From Lamellibrachia satsuma (taxonomy: Eukaryota > Annelida > Polychaeta > Sabellida > Siboglinidae): a DNA stretch of 64,000 bases. Positions 23,901-32,955 of the stretch are shown here, piece by piece. Where the stretch lies: positions 13,314,001 to 13,378,000 of the forward strand of contig BSQZ01000005.1 in assembly GCA_033239005.1 (NCBI GenBank). The letters run 5' to 3'. The translations under genes and the position numbers were made by a program. The notes under the pieces are model-generated. The model made no database searches, was not told the origin of the DNA, and was given only the letters and a program-made list of their open reading frames with translations. Position 1 is the first letter of the stretch. Every line of letters begins with the position of its first letter.

Positions 23901-24205
23901 TAGTTGTGCGGCACCACGTCCTGTGGTAGTCGCTGGAATGCTTTCTTGTCGGACATTTTACAATACGAGCGAGCTTGGCAAGACGAAGCCGACCAAATCG
24001 AAACGGGACGTTGGCAACCACTCGAGACACTGGCACTGCACCGAAAGTTGCCAGCCGCGATAGCAAAGGTACTTTCAATCAGCAAAAACTTTGCTAATCG
24101 AGATAACCACCAACTTGTATTTAGCCGCACCGGTTTACTACTAATTCTGCTTGTCACACGAACTATTGTGTGCGACTCGAGCAACAAAAGAGACGTAATA
24201 AACAT
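5805..24205 (-). CDS. NPEPPS: puromycin-sensitive aminopeptidase (14 exons seen, 3' end outside window)
   Basis: Cytosolic M1-family zinc aminopeptidase that removes N-terminal residues from peptides, for example after the proteasome. Coding exons on the minus strand: 23834-23956 (open up to 24205), 19682-19763, 18293-18357, 16123-16248, 14483-14590, 13560-13751, 13272-13368, 10478-10626, 9972-10136, 9447-9551, 8932-9087, 7805-7883, 6397-6533, 5805-5939. Phases agree at every junction and the sum is 1719 nt (573 codons) from MSDKKAF. Catalytic features: GAMEN at residues 265-269, zinc ligands H301 and H305 in HELAH, E324 in NEGFASW, catalytic Tyr387 in ISYSKG. Similarity to vertebrate NPEPPS is high throughout. 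The mature family protein is about 875 residues, so roughly 300 C-terminal residues are missing to the left. Introns are enlarged by minisatellites and transposons. The gene is divergently oriented to the neurabin gene. Confidence 0.96.
6397..6533 (-). CDS. NPEPPS: NPEPPS exon 13 (probable GC-AG intron follows)
   Basis: Encodes (G)[19 protein letters not shown] through [11 protein letters not shown]. The family sequence WVK requires the exon to end AAG before gcgagt, a non-canonical GC donor in a good consensus. The only nearby GT donor (gtgaag) would remove VK while keeping frame. Confidence 0.9.
6985..7800 (+). pseudogene. LINE (CR1/L2/Jockey-like) reverse transcriptase 3' remnant
   Basis: A frameshifted plus-strand remnant in the NPEPPS intron between exons 13 and 12. 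It encodes the C-terminal part of a non-LTR retrotransposon polymerase. Recognisable landmarks in order are an (F)ADDTT-like site near 6989, [11 protein letters not shown] near 7160, [16 protein letters not shown] near 7250, then [21 protein letters not shown] and LSYEERLK near 7440. The 3' tail (about 7670-7800) recurs at 31722-31815 and 47487-47720, which defines a family. Stops and frameshifts make it non-functional. Confidence 0.85.
7805..7883 (-). CDS. NPEPPS: NPEPPS exon 12
   Basis: Encodes [20 protein letters not shown] then ADGTSD, matching the start of the small beta domain (vertebrate RLLRLSQKKF). Phase 0 in, phase 1 out. The donor gtaatagg (7799-7804) lies directly beside a LINE 3' end that keeps the frame open into the intron. 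Confidence 0.9.
7884..8931. other. NPEPPS intron 11
   Basis: No exon seen. It contains a short imperfect tandem array at about 8186-8290 (catcatgtgactacat-type units) and a small (TA)/(CA) microsatellite at 8811-8840. Confidence 0.6.
8932..9087 (-). CDS. NPEPPS: NPEPPS exon 11
   Basis: A 52-codon exon [20 protein letters not shown] then [14 protein letters not shown] and [12 protein letters not shown], the end of the thermolysin-like domain. Acceptor ctgtcgcag, donor gtactac. Phase 0 at both ends. Confidence 0.95.
9447..9551 (-). CDS. NPEPPS: NPEPPS exon 10: catalytic Tyr
   Basis: A 35-codon exon [20 protein letters not shown] followed by [15 protein letters not shown]. The Tyr in ISYSKG is the transition-state-stabilising residue of M1 enzymes. 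Acceptor ttatcctag, donor gtttgtt. Confidence 0.95.
9552..9971. other. NPEPPS intron 9
   Basis: A 420-bp intron with no repeats or RNA genes that I can recognise. Confidence 0.6.
9972..10136 (-). CDS. NPEPPS: NPEPPS exon 9: third zinc ligand
   Basis: A 55-codon exon starting [20 protein letters not shown]; the Glu of NEGFASW is the third zinc ligand. It ends NSHPIE before donor gtaggt. Using this donor, rather than the later gtaatg, restores the family sequence SHPIE|VPVGHP with exon 10. Phase 0 at both ends. Confidence 0.95.
10478..10626 (-). CDS. NPEPPS: NPEPPS exon 8: GAMEN and zinc-binding HELAH
   Basis: A 149-nt catalytic exon. It begins (G)[18 protein letters not shown], the exopeptidase motif that binds the substrate N-terminus, and ends with [20 protein letters not shown] and M. 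HELAH provides the first two zinc ligands and the general base Glu. Acceptor ctgtcacag, donor gtaacaa. Confidence 0.97.
10828..12042. repeat. 26-bp minisatellite, about 46 copies
   Basis: Tandem units of actatatgaccatacaggt-gctgtga (26 bp) with point variation (gctgtgaac, gctatggac, gttgtagac) in NPEPPS intron 7. The array is about 1.2 kb and copies are about 90% alike. Confidence 0.95.
12186..12847. mobile_element. hAT-type MITE with 8-bp target duplication
   Basis: A 662-bp element starting CAGGGTTGGGGGCAAGTAC and ending in the inverse (gtacttgaccccaaccctg). Both sides carry the identical 8-mer GTATTGTA (12178-12185 and 12848-12855), the target-site length of hAT transposons. The interior is dominated by acttgtactt/aagtac words and has no transposase. 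Confidence 0.92.
13272..13368 (-). CDS. NPEPPS: NPEPPS exon 7
   Basis: Encodes [20 protein letters not shown] then [12 protein letters not shown]. Phase 0 in, phase 1 out; the split Gly is completed by exon 8 to give the G of GAMEN. Confidence 0.95.
13560..13751 (-). CDS. NPEPPS: NPEPPS exon 6
   Basis: A 64-codon exon from [20 protein letters not shown] through [17 protein letters not shown] to [10 protein letters not shown]. It ends the N-terminal domain and includes the conserved AF.VGEYDY segment. Acceptor tgcacag, donor gtaaatc; phase 0 at both ends. Confidence 0.95.
14096..14482. repeat. 24-bp minisatellite derived from exon 5 donor junction
   Basis: Units of about 24 bp (ctaactgaccatgttacag and variants) run up to the donor of NPEPPS exon 5. 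The array matches the junction itself: accatgttactgag spans the exon end and the first intronic bases. Confidence 0.9.
14483..14590 (-). CDS. NPEPPS: NPEPPS exon 5
   Basis: A 36-codon exon [20 protein letters not shown]...ISLSNM carrying the conserved WDEPA motif. The donor gtgagtt lies inside a tandem array whose unit includes the last exonic bases (see findings). Phase 0 at both ends. Confidence 0.95.
14940..15790. repeat. minisatellite of about 33-35 bp
   Basis: Tandem units of the type gatgatgtgtaccagtggt-tcctgggacta, with a second variant containing gatgtgttgtgtacc, in NPEPPS intron 4. ORFs read through it on both strands are artefacts of the repeat. Confidence 0.93.
16123..16248 (-). 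CDS. NPEPPS: NPEPPS exon 4
   Basis: A 42-codon exon beginning [20 protein letters not shown] and containing [20 protein letters not shown], ending FE. This is a hallmark segment of the NPEPPS subfamily. Acceptor ttgtgttgtag, donor gtgaggc; phase 0 at both ends. Confidence 0.95.
16342..16728. mobile_element. short MITE with CTTGGGTCAATTAC TIR
   Basis: The left end cttgggtcaattac is mirrored by gtaattgacccaag at the right end. The interior is AT-rich with attgtaattgaaatg-type words. The target duplication is unclear. No coding capacity. Confidence 0.65.
16760..18207. mobile_element. TTAA-type MITE, copy 1, interrupted by a SINE
   Basis: Sequence from about 16780 to 17755 and 18096 to 18207 is closely similar to 31965-32955. 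The right terminus agctaccTTAA is preserved; the left terminus is degraded. Compared with copy 2 it is interrupted by the SINE at 17771-18093. No transposase. Confidence 0.75.
17771..18093 (-). mobile_element. tRNA-derived SINE
   Basis: Read on the minus strand it starts GGGGCGCGATAGCATACCGG (A-box-like TAGCATACCGG) with a B-box-like GGTTTCAAATCC about 50 bp on. It ends in a tail gtaaagcactttgagcag...ctatataag followed by T/A runs. The same tail motif recurs alone at 61276-61325. Absent from the paralogous position at about 32.8 kb. Confidence 0.8.
18293..18357 (-). CDS. NPEPPS: NPEPPS exon 3
   Basis: Encodes (D)[18 protein letters not shown] and ALQ, matching the vertebrate DEKVTLSFPSTLQ region. 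Acceptor aacacag, donor gtattgc. Phase 1 in, phase 0 out. Confidence 0.9.
18690..19166. repeat. 26-bp minisatellite
   Basis: About 17 units of cttagtgtgcttaaggataa-catcta with variants, in NPEPPS intron 2 upstream (in gene sense) of exon 3. Confidence 0.92.
19682..19763 (-). CDS. NPEPPS: NPEPPS exon 2
   Basis: Encodes [18 protein letters not shown] and following residues, part of the N-terminal beta-sandwich domain of M1 peptidases (compare the vertebrate NQIVMNCADI segment). Acceptor ttaattag, donor gtgtgtacc; phase 0 in, phase 1 out. It is slightly shorter than the vertebrate equivalent. Confidence 0.9.
19990..20564. repeat. minisatellite of about 71 bp
   Basis: A composite unit of two related halves (tttacattaccatgtattac and tttacattagtatgtattac, each followed by tatactgg...). 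The array is cut by the transposon at 20565-22712 and resumes at 22717-22770. Confidence 0.9.
20565..22712. mobile_element. 2.1-kb DNA transposon with long TIRs
   Basis: The left end GGGGCATTCCATATCAAGTC is mirrored at the right end (gcatggaatgcccc), with imperfect inverse similarity extending well over 100 bp, including the taaatt.catgac and gaaaggaaggtca segments. Flanking ATGT occurs on both sides (20561-20564, 22713-22716) against a single copy in the uninterrupted minisatellite, so the target duplication is 4 bp. It carries a broken transposase on the minus strand. Confidence 0.88.
21371..22038 (-). pseudogene. broken transposase-like gene
   Basis: Two overlapping minus-strand frames. 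The first (22038-21646) contains [20 protein letters not shown] and the second (21733-21371) contains [18 protein letters not shown] and [14 protein letters not shown]. These signatures belong to a transposase-like family common in invertebrate genomes, with DFAEN and FSD as likely acidic catalytic positions. The two parts are in different frames (shift near 21650-21730), so the gene is inactive. The superfamily name is uncertain. Confidence 0.7.
22771..23833. other. remainder of NPEPPS intron 1
   Basis: AT-rich, no repeats with definable ends and no exons seen. Confidence 0.5.
23834..24205 (-). CDS. NPEPPS: NPEPPS exon 1 with possible N-terminal extension
   Basis: From Met at 23954-23956 the exon reads [20 protein letters not shown], matching the conserved start of the cytosolic enzyme, and ends ISVK followed by donor gtaaat. 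The frame stays open upstream to an ATG at 24205, adding 83 residues with a hydrophobic start and many Arg/Ser and few acidic residues ([20 protein letters not shown]...). Vertebrate NPEPPS also has a long form with an upstream Met and a basic leader, so the extension may be real and could serve as an organelle presequence. The internal Met is the safer start. Confidence 0.88.
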
Positions 24206-24362
24206 TGACTATCAGCTGCATTTCATTTTCGTAGACACACGTGTGACCGGAGACTGACGCTATTGAAAGCGAGGCTACATCCGGGAACCTGGAGCGTACG
24301 CTGAAAGCAAAATGGCGCATTGTAAGAAAGTTTCAAGTGGGACATTGCGGATTTGAATACAG
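24206..24362. promoter_or_regulatory. divergent promoter region and candidate noncoding exon
   Basis: The short GC-richer interval upstream of NPEPPS holds aaaatggcgc (24309-24318, YY1-like). On the plus strand a possible 5' exon ends tttgaatacag before donor gtacga (24363). This exon would contain a 14-codon upstream ORF (24312-24356). The layout suggests a bidirectional promoter serving NPEPPS and a plus-strand transcript, possibly neurabin. This is inference from motifs only. Confidence 0.4.
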
Positions 24363-25288
24363 GTACGAAGAGTTATTTCTGTTGAATCGTCTGGTACATG
24401 TTTTTAATAAGCCACAATATAAAGGGTGTACTTTGTTTCTGTTGTGTTTGTATCTTACTTAGTGGTACGTGAACGCTATTTTACACAATGAATCGACTTA
24501 AGTTATGACAGGCCAGTCGGAATGGGTAACACCCCGGCGAAACCCCTCCCATTTAACACCCGTGCTGTGGTTGACACAATGTGTCAGTTTGTACAATTTT
24601 GTTCGATCGATGTCTGTAGCTACACACACAATTTATTATTAAACGGCGTCGTTCTGAAAAAATAAAATTACTGTTCTGTGGTGCCTCCTGGTCTATCAAT
24701 AATAATTTTAATATAAAACGATAAATAATATAAAAATGCATTAAACAAATATTTAGTTTATTTCATGCAACTTCTATAAGACGATATTATTTAAACAAAA
24801 AAAATTGCTTGACCTTTTATAGAAGCCAGTTTAATTAAATATAATGTAATTTCTCGATTTAGCAATTTTTTTAATTATCAATGCTTTGTCTGATTTTATG
24901 TCACAGCCTGTCTGCTTGAAATATTTTTACTTAAAAATCTGTATATGGTTTTTCAAGGTTGGTTAATCAGCATATATATGGCATTTCTATTCCGATTGAG
25001 AGTCACCACCTATCACTAGCAAAAAGTATCAGGCTATATATGCCCATTACTAATAGAATTTAGGATGGTCAACTTTTGCTGATTCAGAGCCATCGCCATC
25101 CCACCGACTCATCCTGGTGGCCACGGCTGGGTCGGACTGTATTAGTGATGCACAATACAGTACTTACTAATCTGATATAAAATACGATTGTGACAAACTG
25201 CTTCTTCCTTCCCAACGACAAATCACTGCCAAGGCAAAGGCGAAGTCCGCACATGCACGGGAGACCTTGCATTTGTAACATGGATGCC

Positions 25289-25318
25289 TATTGGATGATT
25301 CACATTTTAATGACGTCA
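25289..25318 (+). promoter_or_regulatory. CCAAT-box and perfect CRE
   Basis: An inverted CCAAT box (attgg, about 25290) lies 20 bp before a perfect palindromic cAMP-response element TGACGTCA (25311-25318). A start codon in moderate context follows at 25345 (14-codon ORF). A candidate second promoter between the two genes; no transcript evidence. Confidence 0.35.
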
Positions 25319-26763
25319 GTATCTTGGGGAATACCAAAGCAAAAATGGCAGACAAAGTTGTGAGAATCGTAGAGTCTGACAATGTTTGAAGGATATTACA
25401 CCAATTTACTTCATACGGGCGATACTAAGGAGGCAGACAATCCAATAGACAATATTCTGATTAATGAGATATTTGGCTGTGAATGCGGAGGCTTCGATTT
25501 GGAGTGAATTGAGAACGGCATACCATACCAAGCCCAGTGACCAGTGTGCGCGAGATTTCGGCATCATAATGTTACTTTCAACAAGTGTAGCTGTTTCACA
25601 AATAAAATAAACATTGAAATGTTTATTAAATTAATTCCTTTATTTTATTGGTCTCCTAGTTACAAGAAATGAACGACAATATTTGGTATGGTTTATATTT
25701 ATTGAATTATTATTTATCAAATTTAAAGCAGTGTCTGTTTTAGTTATGCATAAAAACTTTGCTTTATTAAGTATATTTATGAGTAATACATTTTGTGGGG
25801 CCAGTTCAAACTCACATGGGCCGATTCAAAATAGAACTATGCCAGTTAAAAAAATCTGGGCCATTTAATTTGTTTGCTAATTTCAGACACTGCATTACTT
25901 CAAGGAATTTATTTCAGTAAAACTTTATTTTTTTTCTCTCATACATTTTTTGGTTGATTTCCATGACAACCATTATTCATTGGTATGTGTTTTTCATCAG
26001 CACATTGTGGCTGGTTGGATAGCTCATTAATTCAGATTTCAGACAATTAAAACTTCTGTGGGTCTATCTCATTGCTAGAACATTAGAATTAGTCCTTGAA
26101 CTGTTACACGTAACGCATGCCATTAATAACAGGAAATGTTGTTTAGGTCTTGTTTCTCCAGTAACTACATATACAAAGATGTCATCCGACAGATGACGGC
26201 CGATTACTGTTTTTCTCCTCTGTGTTATTTAAGTCAGATAATCTGTTCTGTGTGTGATTACAGTGGTACTTTGCTAATTAGATATTGATTGGAACAACAT
26301 GATGCCAACAGCACATCTAAATAAGGCTAATGCATAATATTTCTGAATTTACTATTCTGTCTTGGTAATATACATGAATTGATCAATAAAATATTTTTTG
26401 TTTGACAAATGATGTTATTTTTGTTGTTTAAACAATTTATCAAATAAAATGGGTCAATTTGTTTACAGGCCAAAATACTTTGACCAAATCAGTATTGATC
26501 TAGTCTAAAAATTGAAGAAGAAAAAAGAATGAGTTTCATATAAAATAAAAATTACGCCAGTTATGTATTTTAAGAACTTCTGTTTTACATCTAATCAAGG
26601 ATAATGTAGTTAACAGACTGATACTTTCCAAAATAGATTCTGTTTGTTCCTGTTTAGAGGACATTCAATTTCATTCATTCTGGTTTAATATAAAATCTAA
26701 CTAATGTGTTTCATTATTGAAATGAAGTTGAATATTATTATATGTTAAACAGAGAACAACTTG

Positions 26764-27120
26764 CAGGCCTTGACATTACGCGTTTGTACCCAGTGGTTCG
26801 TCGGGCCAGTAGATGTTAAAAGTTACTGGCCCAATTTTTTTATTTATTTAAAGAAACTATTTTTGCAATACATCACATTTCAAGTTGAAGGACGCGAGTT
26901 TGGCCGTTATTTGTTTTGCTGTTGGTGATTTACTTTCATGCTTTCAGTCAGTATTCCGTATGGCAGACAATGTTGCTGCAGGAATCGTCTAAGAATCATA
27001 TGCCCTCTGTCGAACCTGCAAGCGCATCAGGTTGCACTCTGAGATTGAGAACAACTTGTGGTTCGAACTGGCCCGACAGCCCCAAAAAAGGTGCCTGGCC
27101 AGTGTTAATGTCGAGGCCTG
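26764..27120. mobile_element. small TIR element (CAGGCCTTGACATTA)
   Basis: The left end CAGGCCTTGACATTA and right end (inverse CAGGCCTCGACATTA) match at 14 of 15 positions. ACTTG flanks both ends (26759-26763, 27121-27125). It is 357 bp long and has no ORF. Confidence 0.65.
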
Positions 27121-30100
27121 ACTTGTTTTCTGTTTTCCCGGAGTGGTGTTTACACCAGACAAATAGTAGTTTGTAACTTTGTACATTCTGGTGTAAATCC
27201 TGCTACTCAAGTGGGCAGGTGGTGTTACCATTTGCTCCCCTGTAAACAATGCTCTTGTGTTTCTGTGTGACAGATGTACTGTGTCACATTTTTGTTCTGT
27301 GTCAACGCTTGTGGAGCCAAATTAATTAATGTCATCTATCATTATGACTTGTTCTTGTGTGTACATTACAGTGAATCCAGCTGTCAGTGTAAATCAGGGT
27401 CAATTTTGCTTTTGCTCATACAACATCATTTCTGAACAAACCCTGTTTTGCTCAACAATTAAAATTTACTTTATCGCAAAAGGATATCTATCTTGTAGAT
27501 CTGAGTATTGGTGCAACAGTGCTATGTTCCTGCAAAAGGCTCCAAGGTTAAGGTAACTTAATTTTGGTTACAACTCGGATTTCATCGTAACACTGGAATG
27601 AAGACTCCTAATTTGTGTTGCAAAATCAAAGCATAGACTCAATAGAGACAATGGCATTTGGCAGTCCATGTAGAGCATAAGTAGGATCTGTGGCGCCACT
27701 AAATGCTGTAAATTGTAGAACATTAATTTCCAATTGTCTAACATTTTTATTTTTTAGAAAAACAGCAGAGGATAATTGCCTTGGTAACATTCAGTTGCCT
27801 CAGCTGTATAACTCAGTGAAATGAAAAGAACTGTGTGTATTTTATTGTTGTGTACTTACTGTCCACAACACCACTGTTCACCCTTTGTTAAATTTGCTAA
27901 ATTCCTCAGTGTCAACTTGGACATGTCCGACTGTCTAACTATGACAACTTTGGTCAACAATGTACAGCTAGGATCCTTGACAGTTGACATAGATGTAGAG
28001 TACATGGAGTCTACTTGTGACTACAGGCAGATGAGACCATGAATAGCTGATTGTATCCTGTCATAACTCATGTTTTAATGGTGACCTGTGTAGGGTGATC
28101 ATTAACTTGCTGCTGCTTGACCTTCTTTAGTTGACACTGTATTCAGGTCACAGTGAACGCATATTAAATCACAGAAAAAGCTTGTAGATTTAAAGACACT
28201 ATTGTTTGTAGGAAATTCTTCCATAGTTAATACCATGCCTAAGTACTTATGACCATGCAAAATAGTGTGCTTATTTACTCTTTTACCTTACCTTAAGATG
28301 GTTCTGATTGCAGGATTCTCGTGACTCCTCGTTGATCACATCTTCATTGCCGTCTATTAATAGTTTAAGAATTCCGGTTCATATTGTTAAAGGTGTTTCA
28401 AAATTATATAGAATTTCCTGGTTGGACCAGAAATTGGCGAGGCGGTTTTTAAAAGTATTTATAGATTTCCTGCTAGTGCCTCTGGGACCATGTATAAATG
28501 CTTCACTGCAAAATGTTTCTCAATCGTTCTGTTTATCAAATGCAACTGGCATAGCCGACTGCAGGACCAACATGTTAATGTTGGCGCCTGGCAGCTGACA
28601 GCTAGTTTTCTGCAATTGTGTTTCGTACAGTAGACAGTGTTTGTTTGTCTGGCTACATGCTTGGGGACAGTTGGTCTGTTATGGAGAGTTGTGTGGTTAT
28701 TGTCTCGTGTTCCGCTCTGGCTTTTATCTGGAACTCTGTTTAATTATAGGCGTATCATGTTTTAAGTAGCACTTGCCGGATGGAAGTAAGTGCATTGAAT
28801 TTTTTTGGTGGAAATGCTGTAAATAGAACGGTTTGAACTTAGTAGTGTGAAGGTAGCCAGTTGTAACTACTGGACACAGAATGCTAGAATTAGAGGAATG
28901 CCATGGGTTGTACATTTTTAAAAATTTTCGTATGTTGACAGGTGGGTGCATTTGATGCATAGCACACAACTATAGATTTTTATATCACATGGATTTTCTG
29001 TTGAATTCTTTCTGTGTGACATCATGCTGTTGGAATGGCTGTTTCTCTGTGCCTTCCAGGAACAGCATTCCACATTCACGGTGAATGGCATTCTCAGCAG
29101 AAGTCTTATGCTCTCCTACATAGCACAACAGCCTTGGCCTCAGGTGAAACATATTTTTTATTGTGCAACAATTTGGCACTTTGTGTGGCTTCTGGTTTGC
29201 TTAGAGAGTGCACACATTCCATGGCTAATTGGCCAGGCATGTCTCCTGCTATTTACTTCCAACCAAACCTGCACATATTTTTGTTTACCAGTGCAGAGTA
29301 CTCAACATCTGTGGTTTTGACTTACTGCATGTAGTGTGGTGGTTGTCGTTGTTAACATTCACCTGGTCTGTCAGAGTGGTCATGCTAACAGGTGAACTAC
29401 TGGTGGTTTCCTTCCTAGTCCACCTGCCCAGCAGCTCTACACTAATGCATTCATAGCTGGCCTTGGCTGTTTAACAATTAACACCTGTATGGCATCTAGG
29501 ATCAGAACTCTGGCCCTCTGGGTGACACCCAGTGCATTTTTTCACATATGAATAAGCAATATTGTTATTTTAATAAAAAATTATAGAATGGAAACTGAGT
29601 ACAGTAAAGTAATGTCGCACATGTAACAACTACTGAATATCAAAAACTGGTGTTACTGGTGCTGCCTTCTCTACCAATATTTACAGAAACTTGCAAAATT
29701 AAAGATATGCATGAAAGAATGTTAACGTAAGCAGACAAAATATTAAATGTTGTACTTTGGGAACCTTTTCATACACTGTATTTTTAGCCATGTTATGTAG
29801 TTAGTAACTGTTCATATACACAACATGTTACCATTTAATGTATGCAAACTGTTAAACAAGCATTCATTTCCCACTAAGTAGCATTTTACATTATATATAG
29901 TTCCAACATGGTCCACTTGTATCATTAATTTTTACAGGAAAGAAGAACTAAATTGCCAGCTCCTTAGTGACTACGTGTTATGGGTGGCAGTGGGGTGTAT
30001 TACTGTGGAATAACCCTGGTACGGTGGCAGTTGGGTGTACTACTGTGGAATGACCCTTGCTATGGGGTGACTGGGGTCATTCAGTCTTGCCTGTCCTTCA

Positions 30101-30524
30101 CAATGGCTGTTCTGCCTCGGTGGCCAGTGTTTGCTGTAGGCACACACTGTTACCATACAGAACCTGATAGACTGGTATCTCTTAACACATTGTGTCTCCC
30201 ACACGTGTGTGCATTTTGACATATGCAAACCATTATTAGATGTATATTTCCATATAAATGATTTTAGCAGCAGGGAGTTGTGTAATTTTTTATTGTTATT
30301 ATAAGAAAGCTTTAATGTGATGGTTTCTTTCAGTGACACTAAACCAAACCACAGATATTTCAGGTACTATAGGGTATCTAGCCAGATGAGCCTTGGTAGT
30401 GCTGCATTGATACACAGGGACATTAATTAAAGTATCAGTTTCTCTGCTCTGCTCCATTTACCTGTGAACAGTACAAAGCTACCCCAATACAAAGGGTTGT
30501 TTTCTCTGTCTCTGTTAATCTATT

Positions 30525-30730
30525 CCAGTGTCTCTCAGTGCAGCGATTCCCAAATGTTCTTGGCTCAAGGCTCCACAAATTTCCACTTTTTCACTGAGGA
30601 TCCCAGCTTTGTGTTTCACATGTAATGTGTCATTCCAAAATGATTTTACTTGTTTGTTGAGAACTTCCTGGAACTACTTGCAGGCCCCAGGGGTCTTAGG
30701 CCCAATTTGTGAACCTCAGATAGTGAGCAA
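30525..30730. repeat. dispersed repeat, hAT-like
   Basis: Begins near cagcgattcccaaatg and resembles 62275-62490 (ttggttcccaaac, ctttgtgtttca, gtaatgtg, gaactac). Ends are not defined. The ttcccaaa start is typical of decayed hAT elements. Confidence 0.45.
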
Positions 30731-31265
30731 GACATTTTGTTTACCCCATATTACTGGCAGTTTAGATAAGTCAGTAGAGCTGCATTCCTTGACAATTAAA
30801 CATGAGACCAGCCAGCACTGTGGGGTTGTAGTATGGGAAGGCCTCATGCAATGTGGCTGACACTGACTCTACTAGTGTCCGACTTTACCAAGAAACCAAT
30901 TTCTGTCATAATTCCAGTGAAAGTGGGATGTTATTTGTGGCAGGATAGGACCCATTGATTTTGTTTTTATTTATTGTTCCAATGGCCCAAAGGTTCCTTC
31001 ACCTTCCTTAAAGCTGCTACCTCAAATGGTTCAACCCAATGCGAATCCAGTTCATTTATTTCCATATGTGTAGTATGTGACTAGTTTAAGTAATGTGCAC
31101 AGTCTGTTTAATAAAAAAATGCCTATTTTTGTTCAAATCAAAAAAAAATTTACTTCAGTCATTAGATCTGGTAAGGATCAAAATAGTTGATATCCAAAAT
31201 GGTAACTACATACAAAAGTTGCACAAACGAGCGGTTTATTTTCGAGCCAGCCTATTGCAGTGTAA

Positions 31266-31583
31266 AGGTAAGGTAAAGTCATCCCCCAGGCATTACGCCT
31301 TAGGAAGCCATGAAGGCTTATATTGCCAGTGCTTAAACCTGGTTTCTGTAGTGCGAAGCAACTTAGAGTGCAGTTATACTGACTCTCCTGGACGGGACAC
31401 TAGTCCATCCCAGGTACCTTCCAAACAGTGTTTGTACTCATTTGCAGCTGAGTAGACTGAGGCAAAGTAGGGTAAACGAAATTGCCTAAGCTTCGAAAAC
31501 GAACCGTGCCCAGTGTGGGTCTTGAACTCACAACCCTCGAATTTAGAGTCCAACACCTTAACCACTAGGCCACGGCTGCCCCC
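31266..31583 (-). mobile_element. tRNA-derived SINE
   Basis: On the minus strand it begins GGGGGCAGCCGTGGCCTAGT (A-box-like TGGCCTAGTGG) with B-box-like GAGTTCAAGACC about 50 bp later. A tRNA-unrelated body follows and ends near 31266. It differs in head and body from the SINE at 17771-18093, so it is a second family. Confidence 0.8.
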
Positions 31584-31721
31584 TACACAGTGGATACTTG
31601 GTAGGTTTGATTTTTCGCAAAATTAATTTGAAATGAGACTAGCAAAAAATCGAATTGAGGAAGTACCTTTGACACCCTTATCCAGTGACATAAGAAAAAA
31701 ACAGTTATACAGTGACAGAAA

Positions 31722-31815
31722 AATTGCTGGACTCTCAGTAAGCCAATGGCTTCCTAGTCCACTTGCCATCTAGTGTTTTACTTTTACCTTTGGATGGCAG
31801 CCTTGTTAAATCTTG
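31722..31815 (+). repeat. LINE 3' end fragment
   Basis: Matches the 3' tail of the LINE at 6985-7800 (ggactctc.rtaagccaatgg, cttcctagtccacttgcc, ttggatggcagccttgttaa). Only the 3'-most roughly 95 bp is present, a typical 5'-truncated insertion. Confidence 0.8.
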
Positions 31816-31937
31816 ACAGACTTGTGTCTAGGTCTTCAAGTGCAGCGCAAGGCACAAACCACTTCTGTTGTGTATGTGTGCATGTAATGTTGATTCCCAT
31901 GCTTTTCCAGACATATTGAATTCAGCTTAGTGGCTTG

Positions 31938-32955
31938 TTAAGGTGGCTGGGGCGGCTAGCGTGTCAGTTGATTGTTTAGTTTTTTCTTAACATGCTAGGA
32001 TACACTGAACTAAATGTTGACACCACAAAAAATCACCTGGCAGTGATATTTCACCAATCCATCCTTTAAAAATGCAGTCCGTTTGGACATCCCCTTGAGT
32101 TCCCGGAAAAGCGACAATGTTTCCATAGTAACATCCGTGTGCACTACGTTATATCTACCCAACTAAATCATGTACTTAAACCAGCAAATATCAGCGTTAA
32201 CATAGTTTATCGTGCCTTTGACACTAAAGGAAATGCCAACGCTTATGTGACCTGGTGACCTCGCAGGATAATGGGCCAATCAAAATGACCGTAAACATGC
32301 CCTGCCACATGTTTGTTAGATGGCTGGCGTAACCTGATACCGTAGATGACAACAGTTACAAGTACAGATCCAAGGGCTATTGTGGTGCCAAATTAAATAG
32401 GACGTCAATATTACAAATGGCCATTATGTATTGTCAGCAATACATAAAATGCCAGTGAAAAACCGCAAATTTTAATACAAAAACAAGCATTTGTTGAGAT
32501 TGTGTTTTCATTAATAACCAGGAAATGATGTTTCAAATATTGTTTGAGAAAAACTACAACACTCACGATGTTGCAATTTTTCATATGAACGCGTCTTCCG
32601 TACACGCAATGTAACACAGCAGTAAACTACGATTGGTGAAGGGTTTGTGTCAATTTGTAATTGGTTTATGTTAACCAAAATCTGCCCGTGAAGTTATCAG
32701 TTACACTGTCATGCATATATGTATGTCATTTATTTCTTTTAGGATTTTCTCAAAACTTTGTTTTTAGTGGCTATTTTTTCACATTTACAAAAAAAATTTA
32801 AATACCTTGTAACATAACCAAATAAATGAAAAACTAAAAAAAATTATCTGGTATATTATATAGTATTTCAACTACAATCTGAAGAAATGGTTAATTTATC
32901 TTAAAACTTCTACTGAAACTGATCAAAGCATATAATAGCCACCCAGCTACCTTAA
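31938..32955. mobile_element. TTAA-flanked MITE, copy 2
   Basis: TTAA at both ends (31938-31941, 32952-32955) with matching TIRs TTAAGGTGGCTGGG and (inverse) TTAAGGTAGCTGGG. The TTAA target suggests a piggyBac/Kolobok-type mobiliser; no transposase is present. A closely similar copy lies at 16760-18207. Confidence 0.78.

Noticed and set aside
23887..24257. Overlapping ORFs of 63 and 117 codons
   Set aside because: Shadow frames of NPEPPS exon 1 and its open extension.
27821..28042. 73-codon ORF in the intergenic region
   Set aside because: No conserved motif and no credible splice sites.
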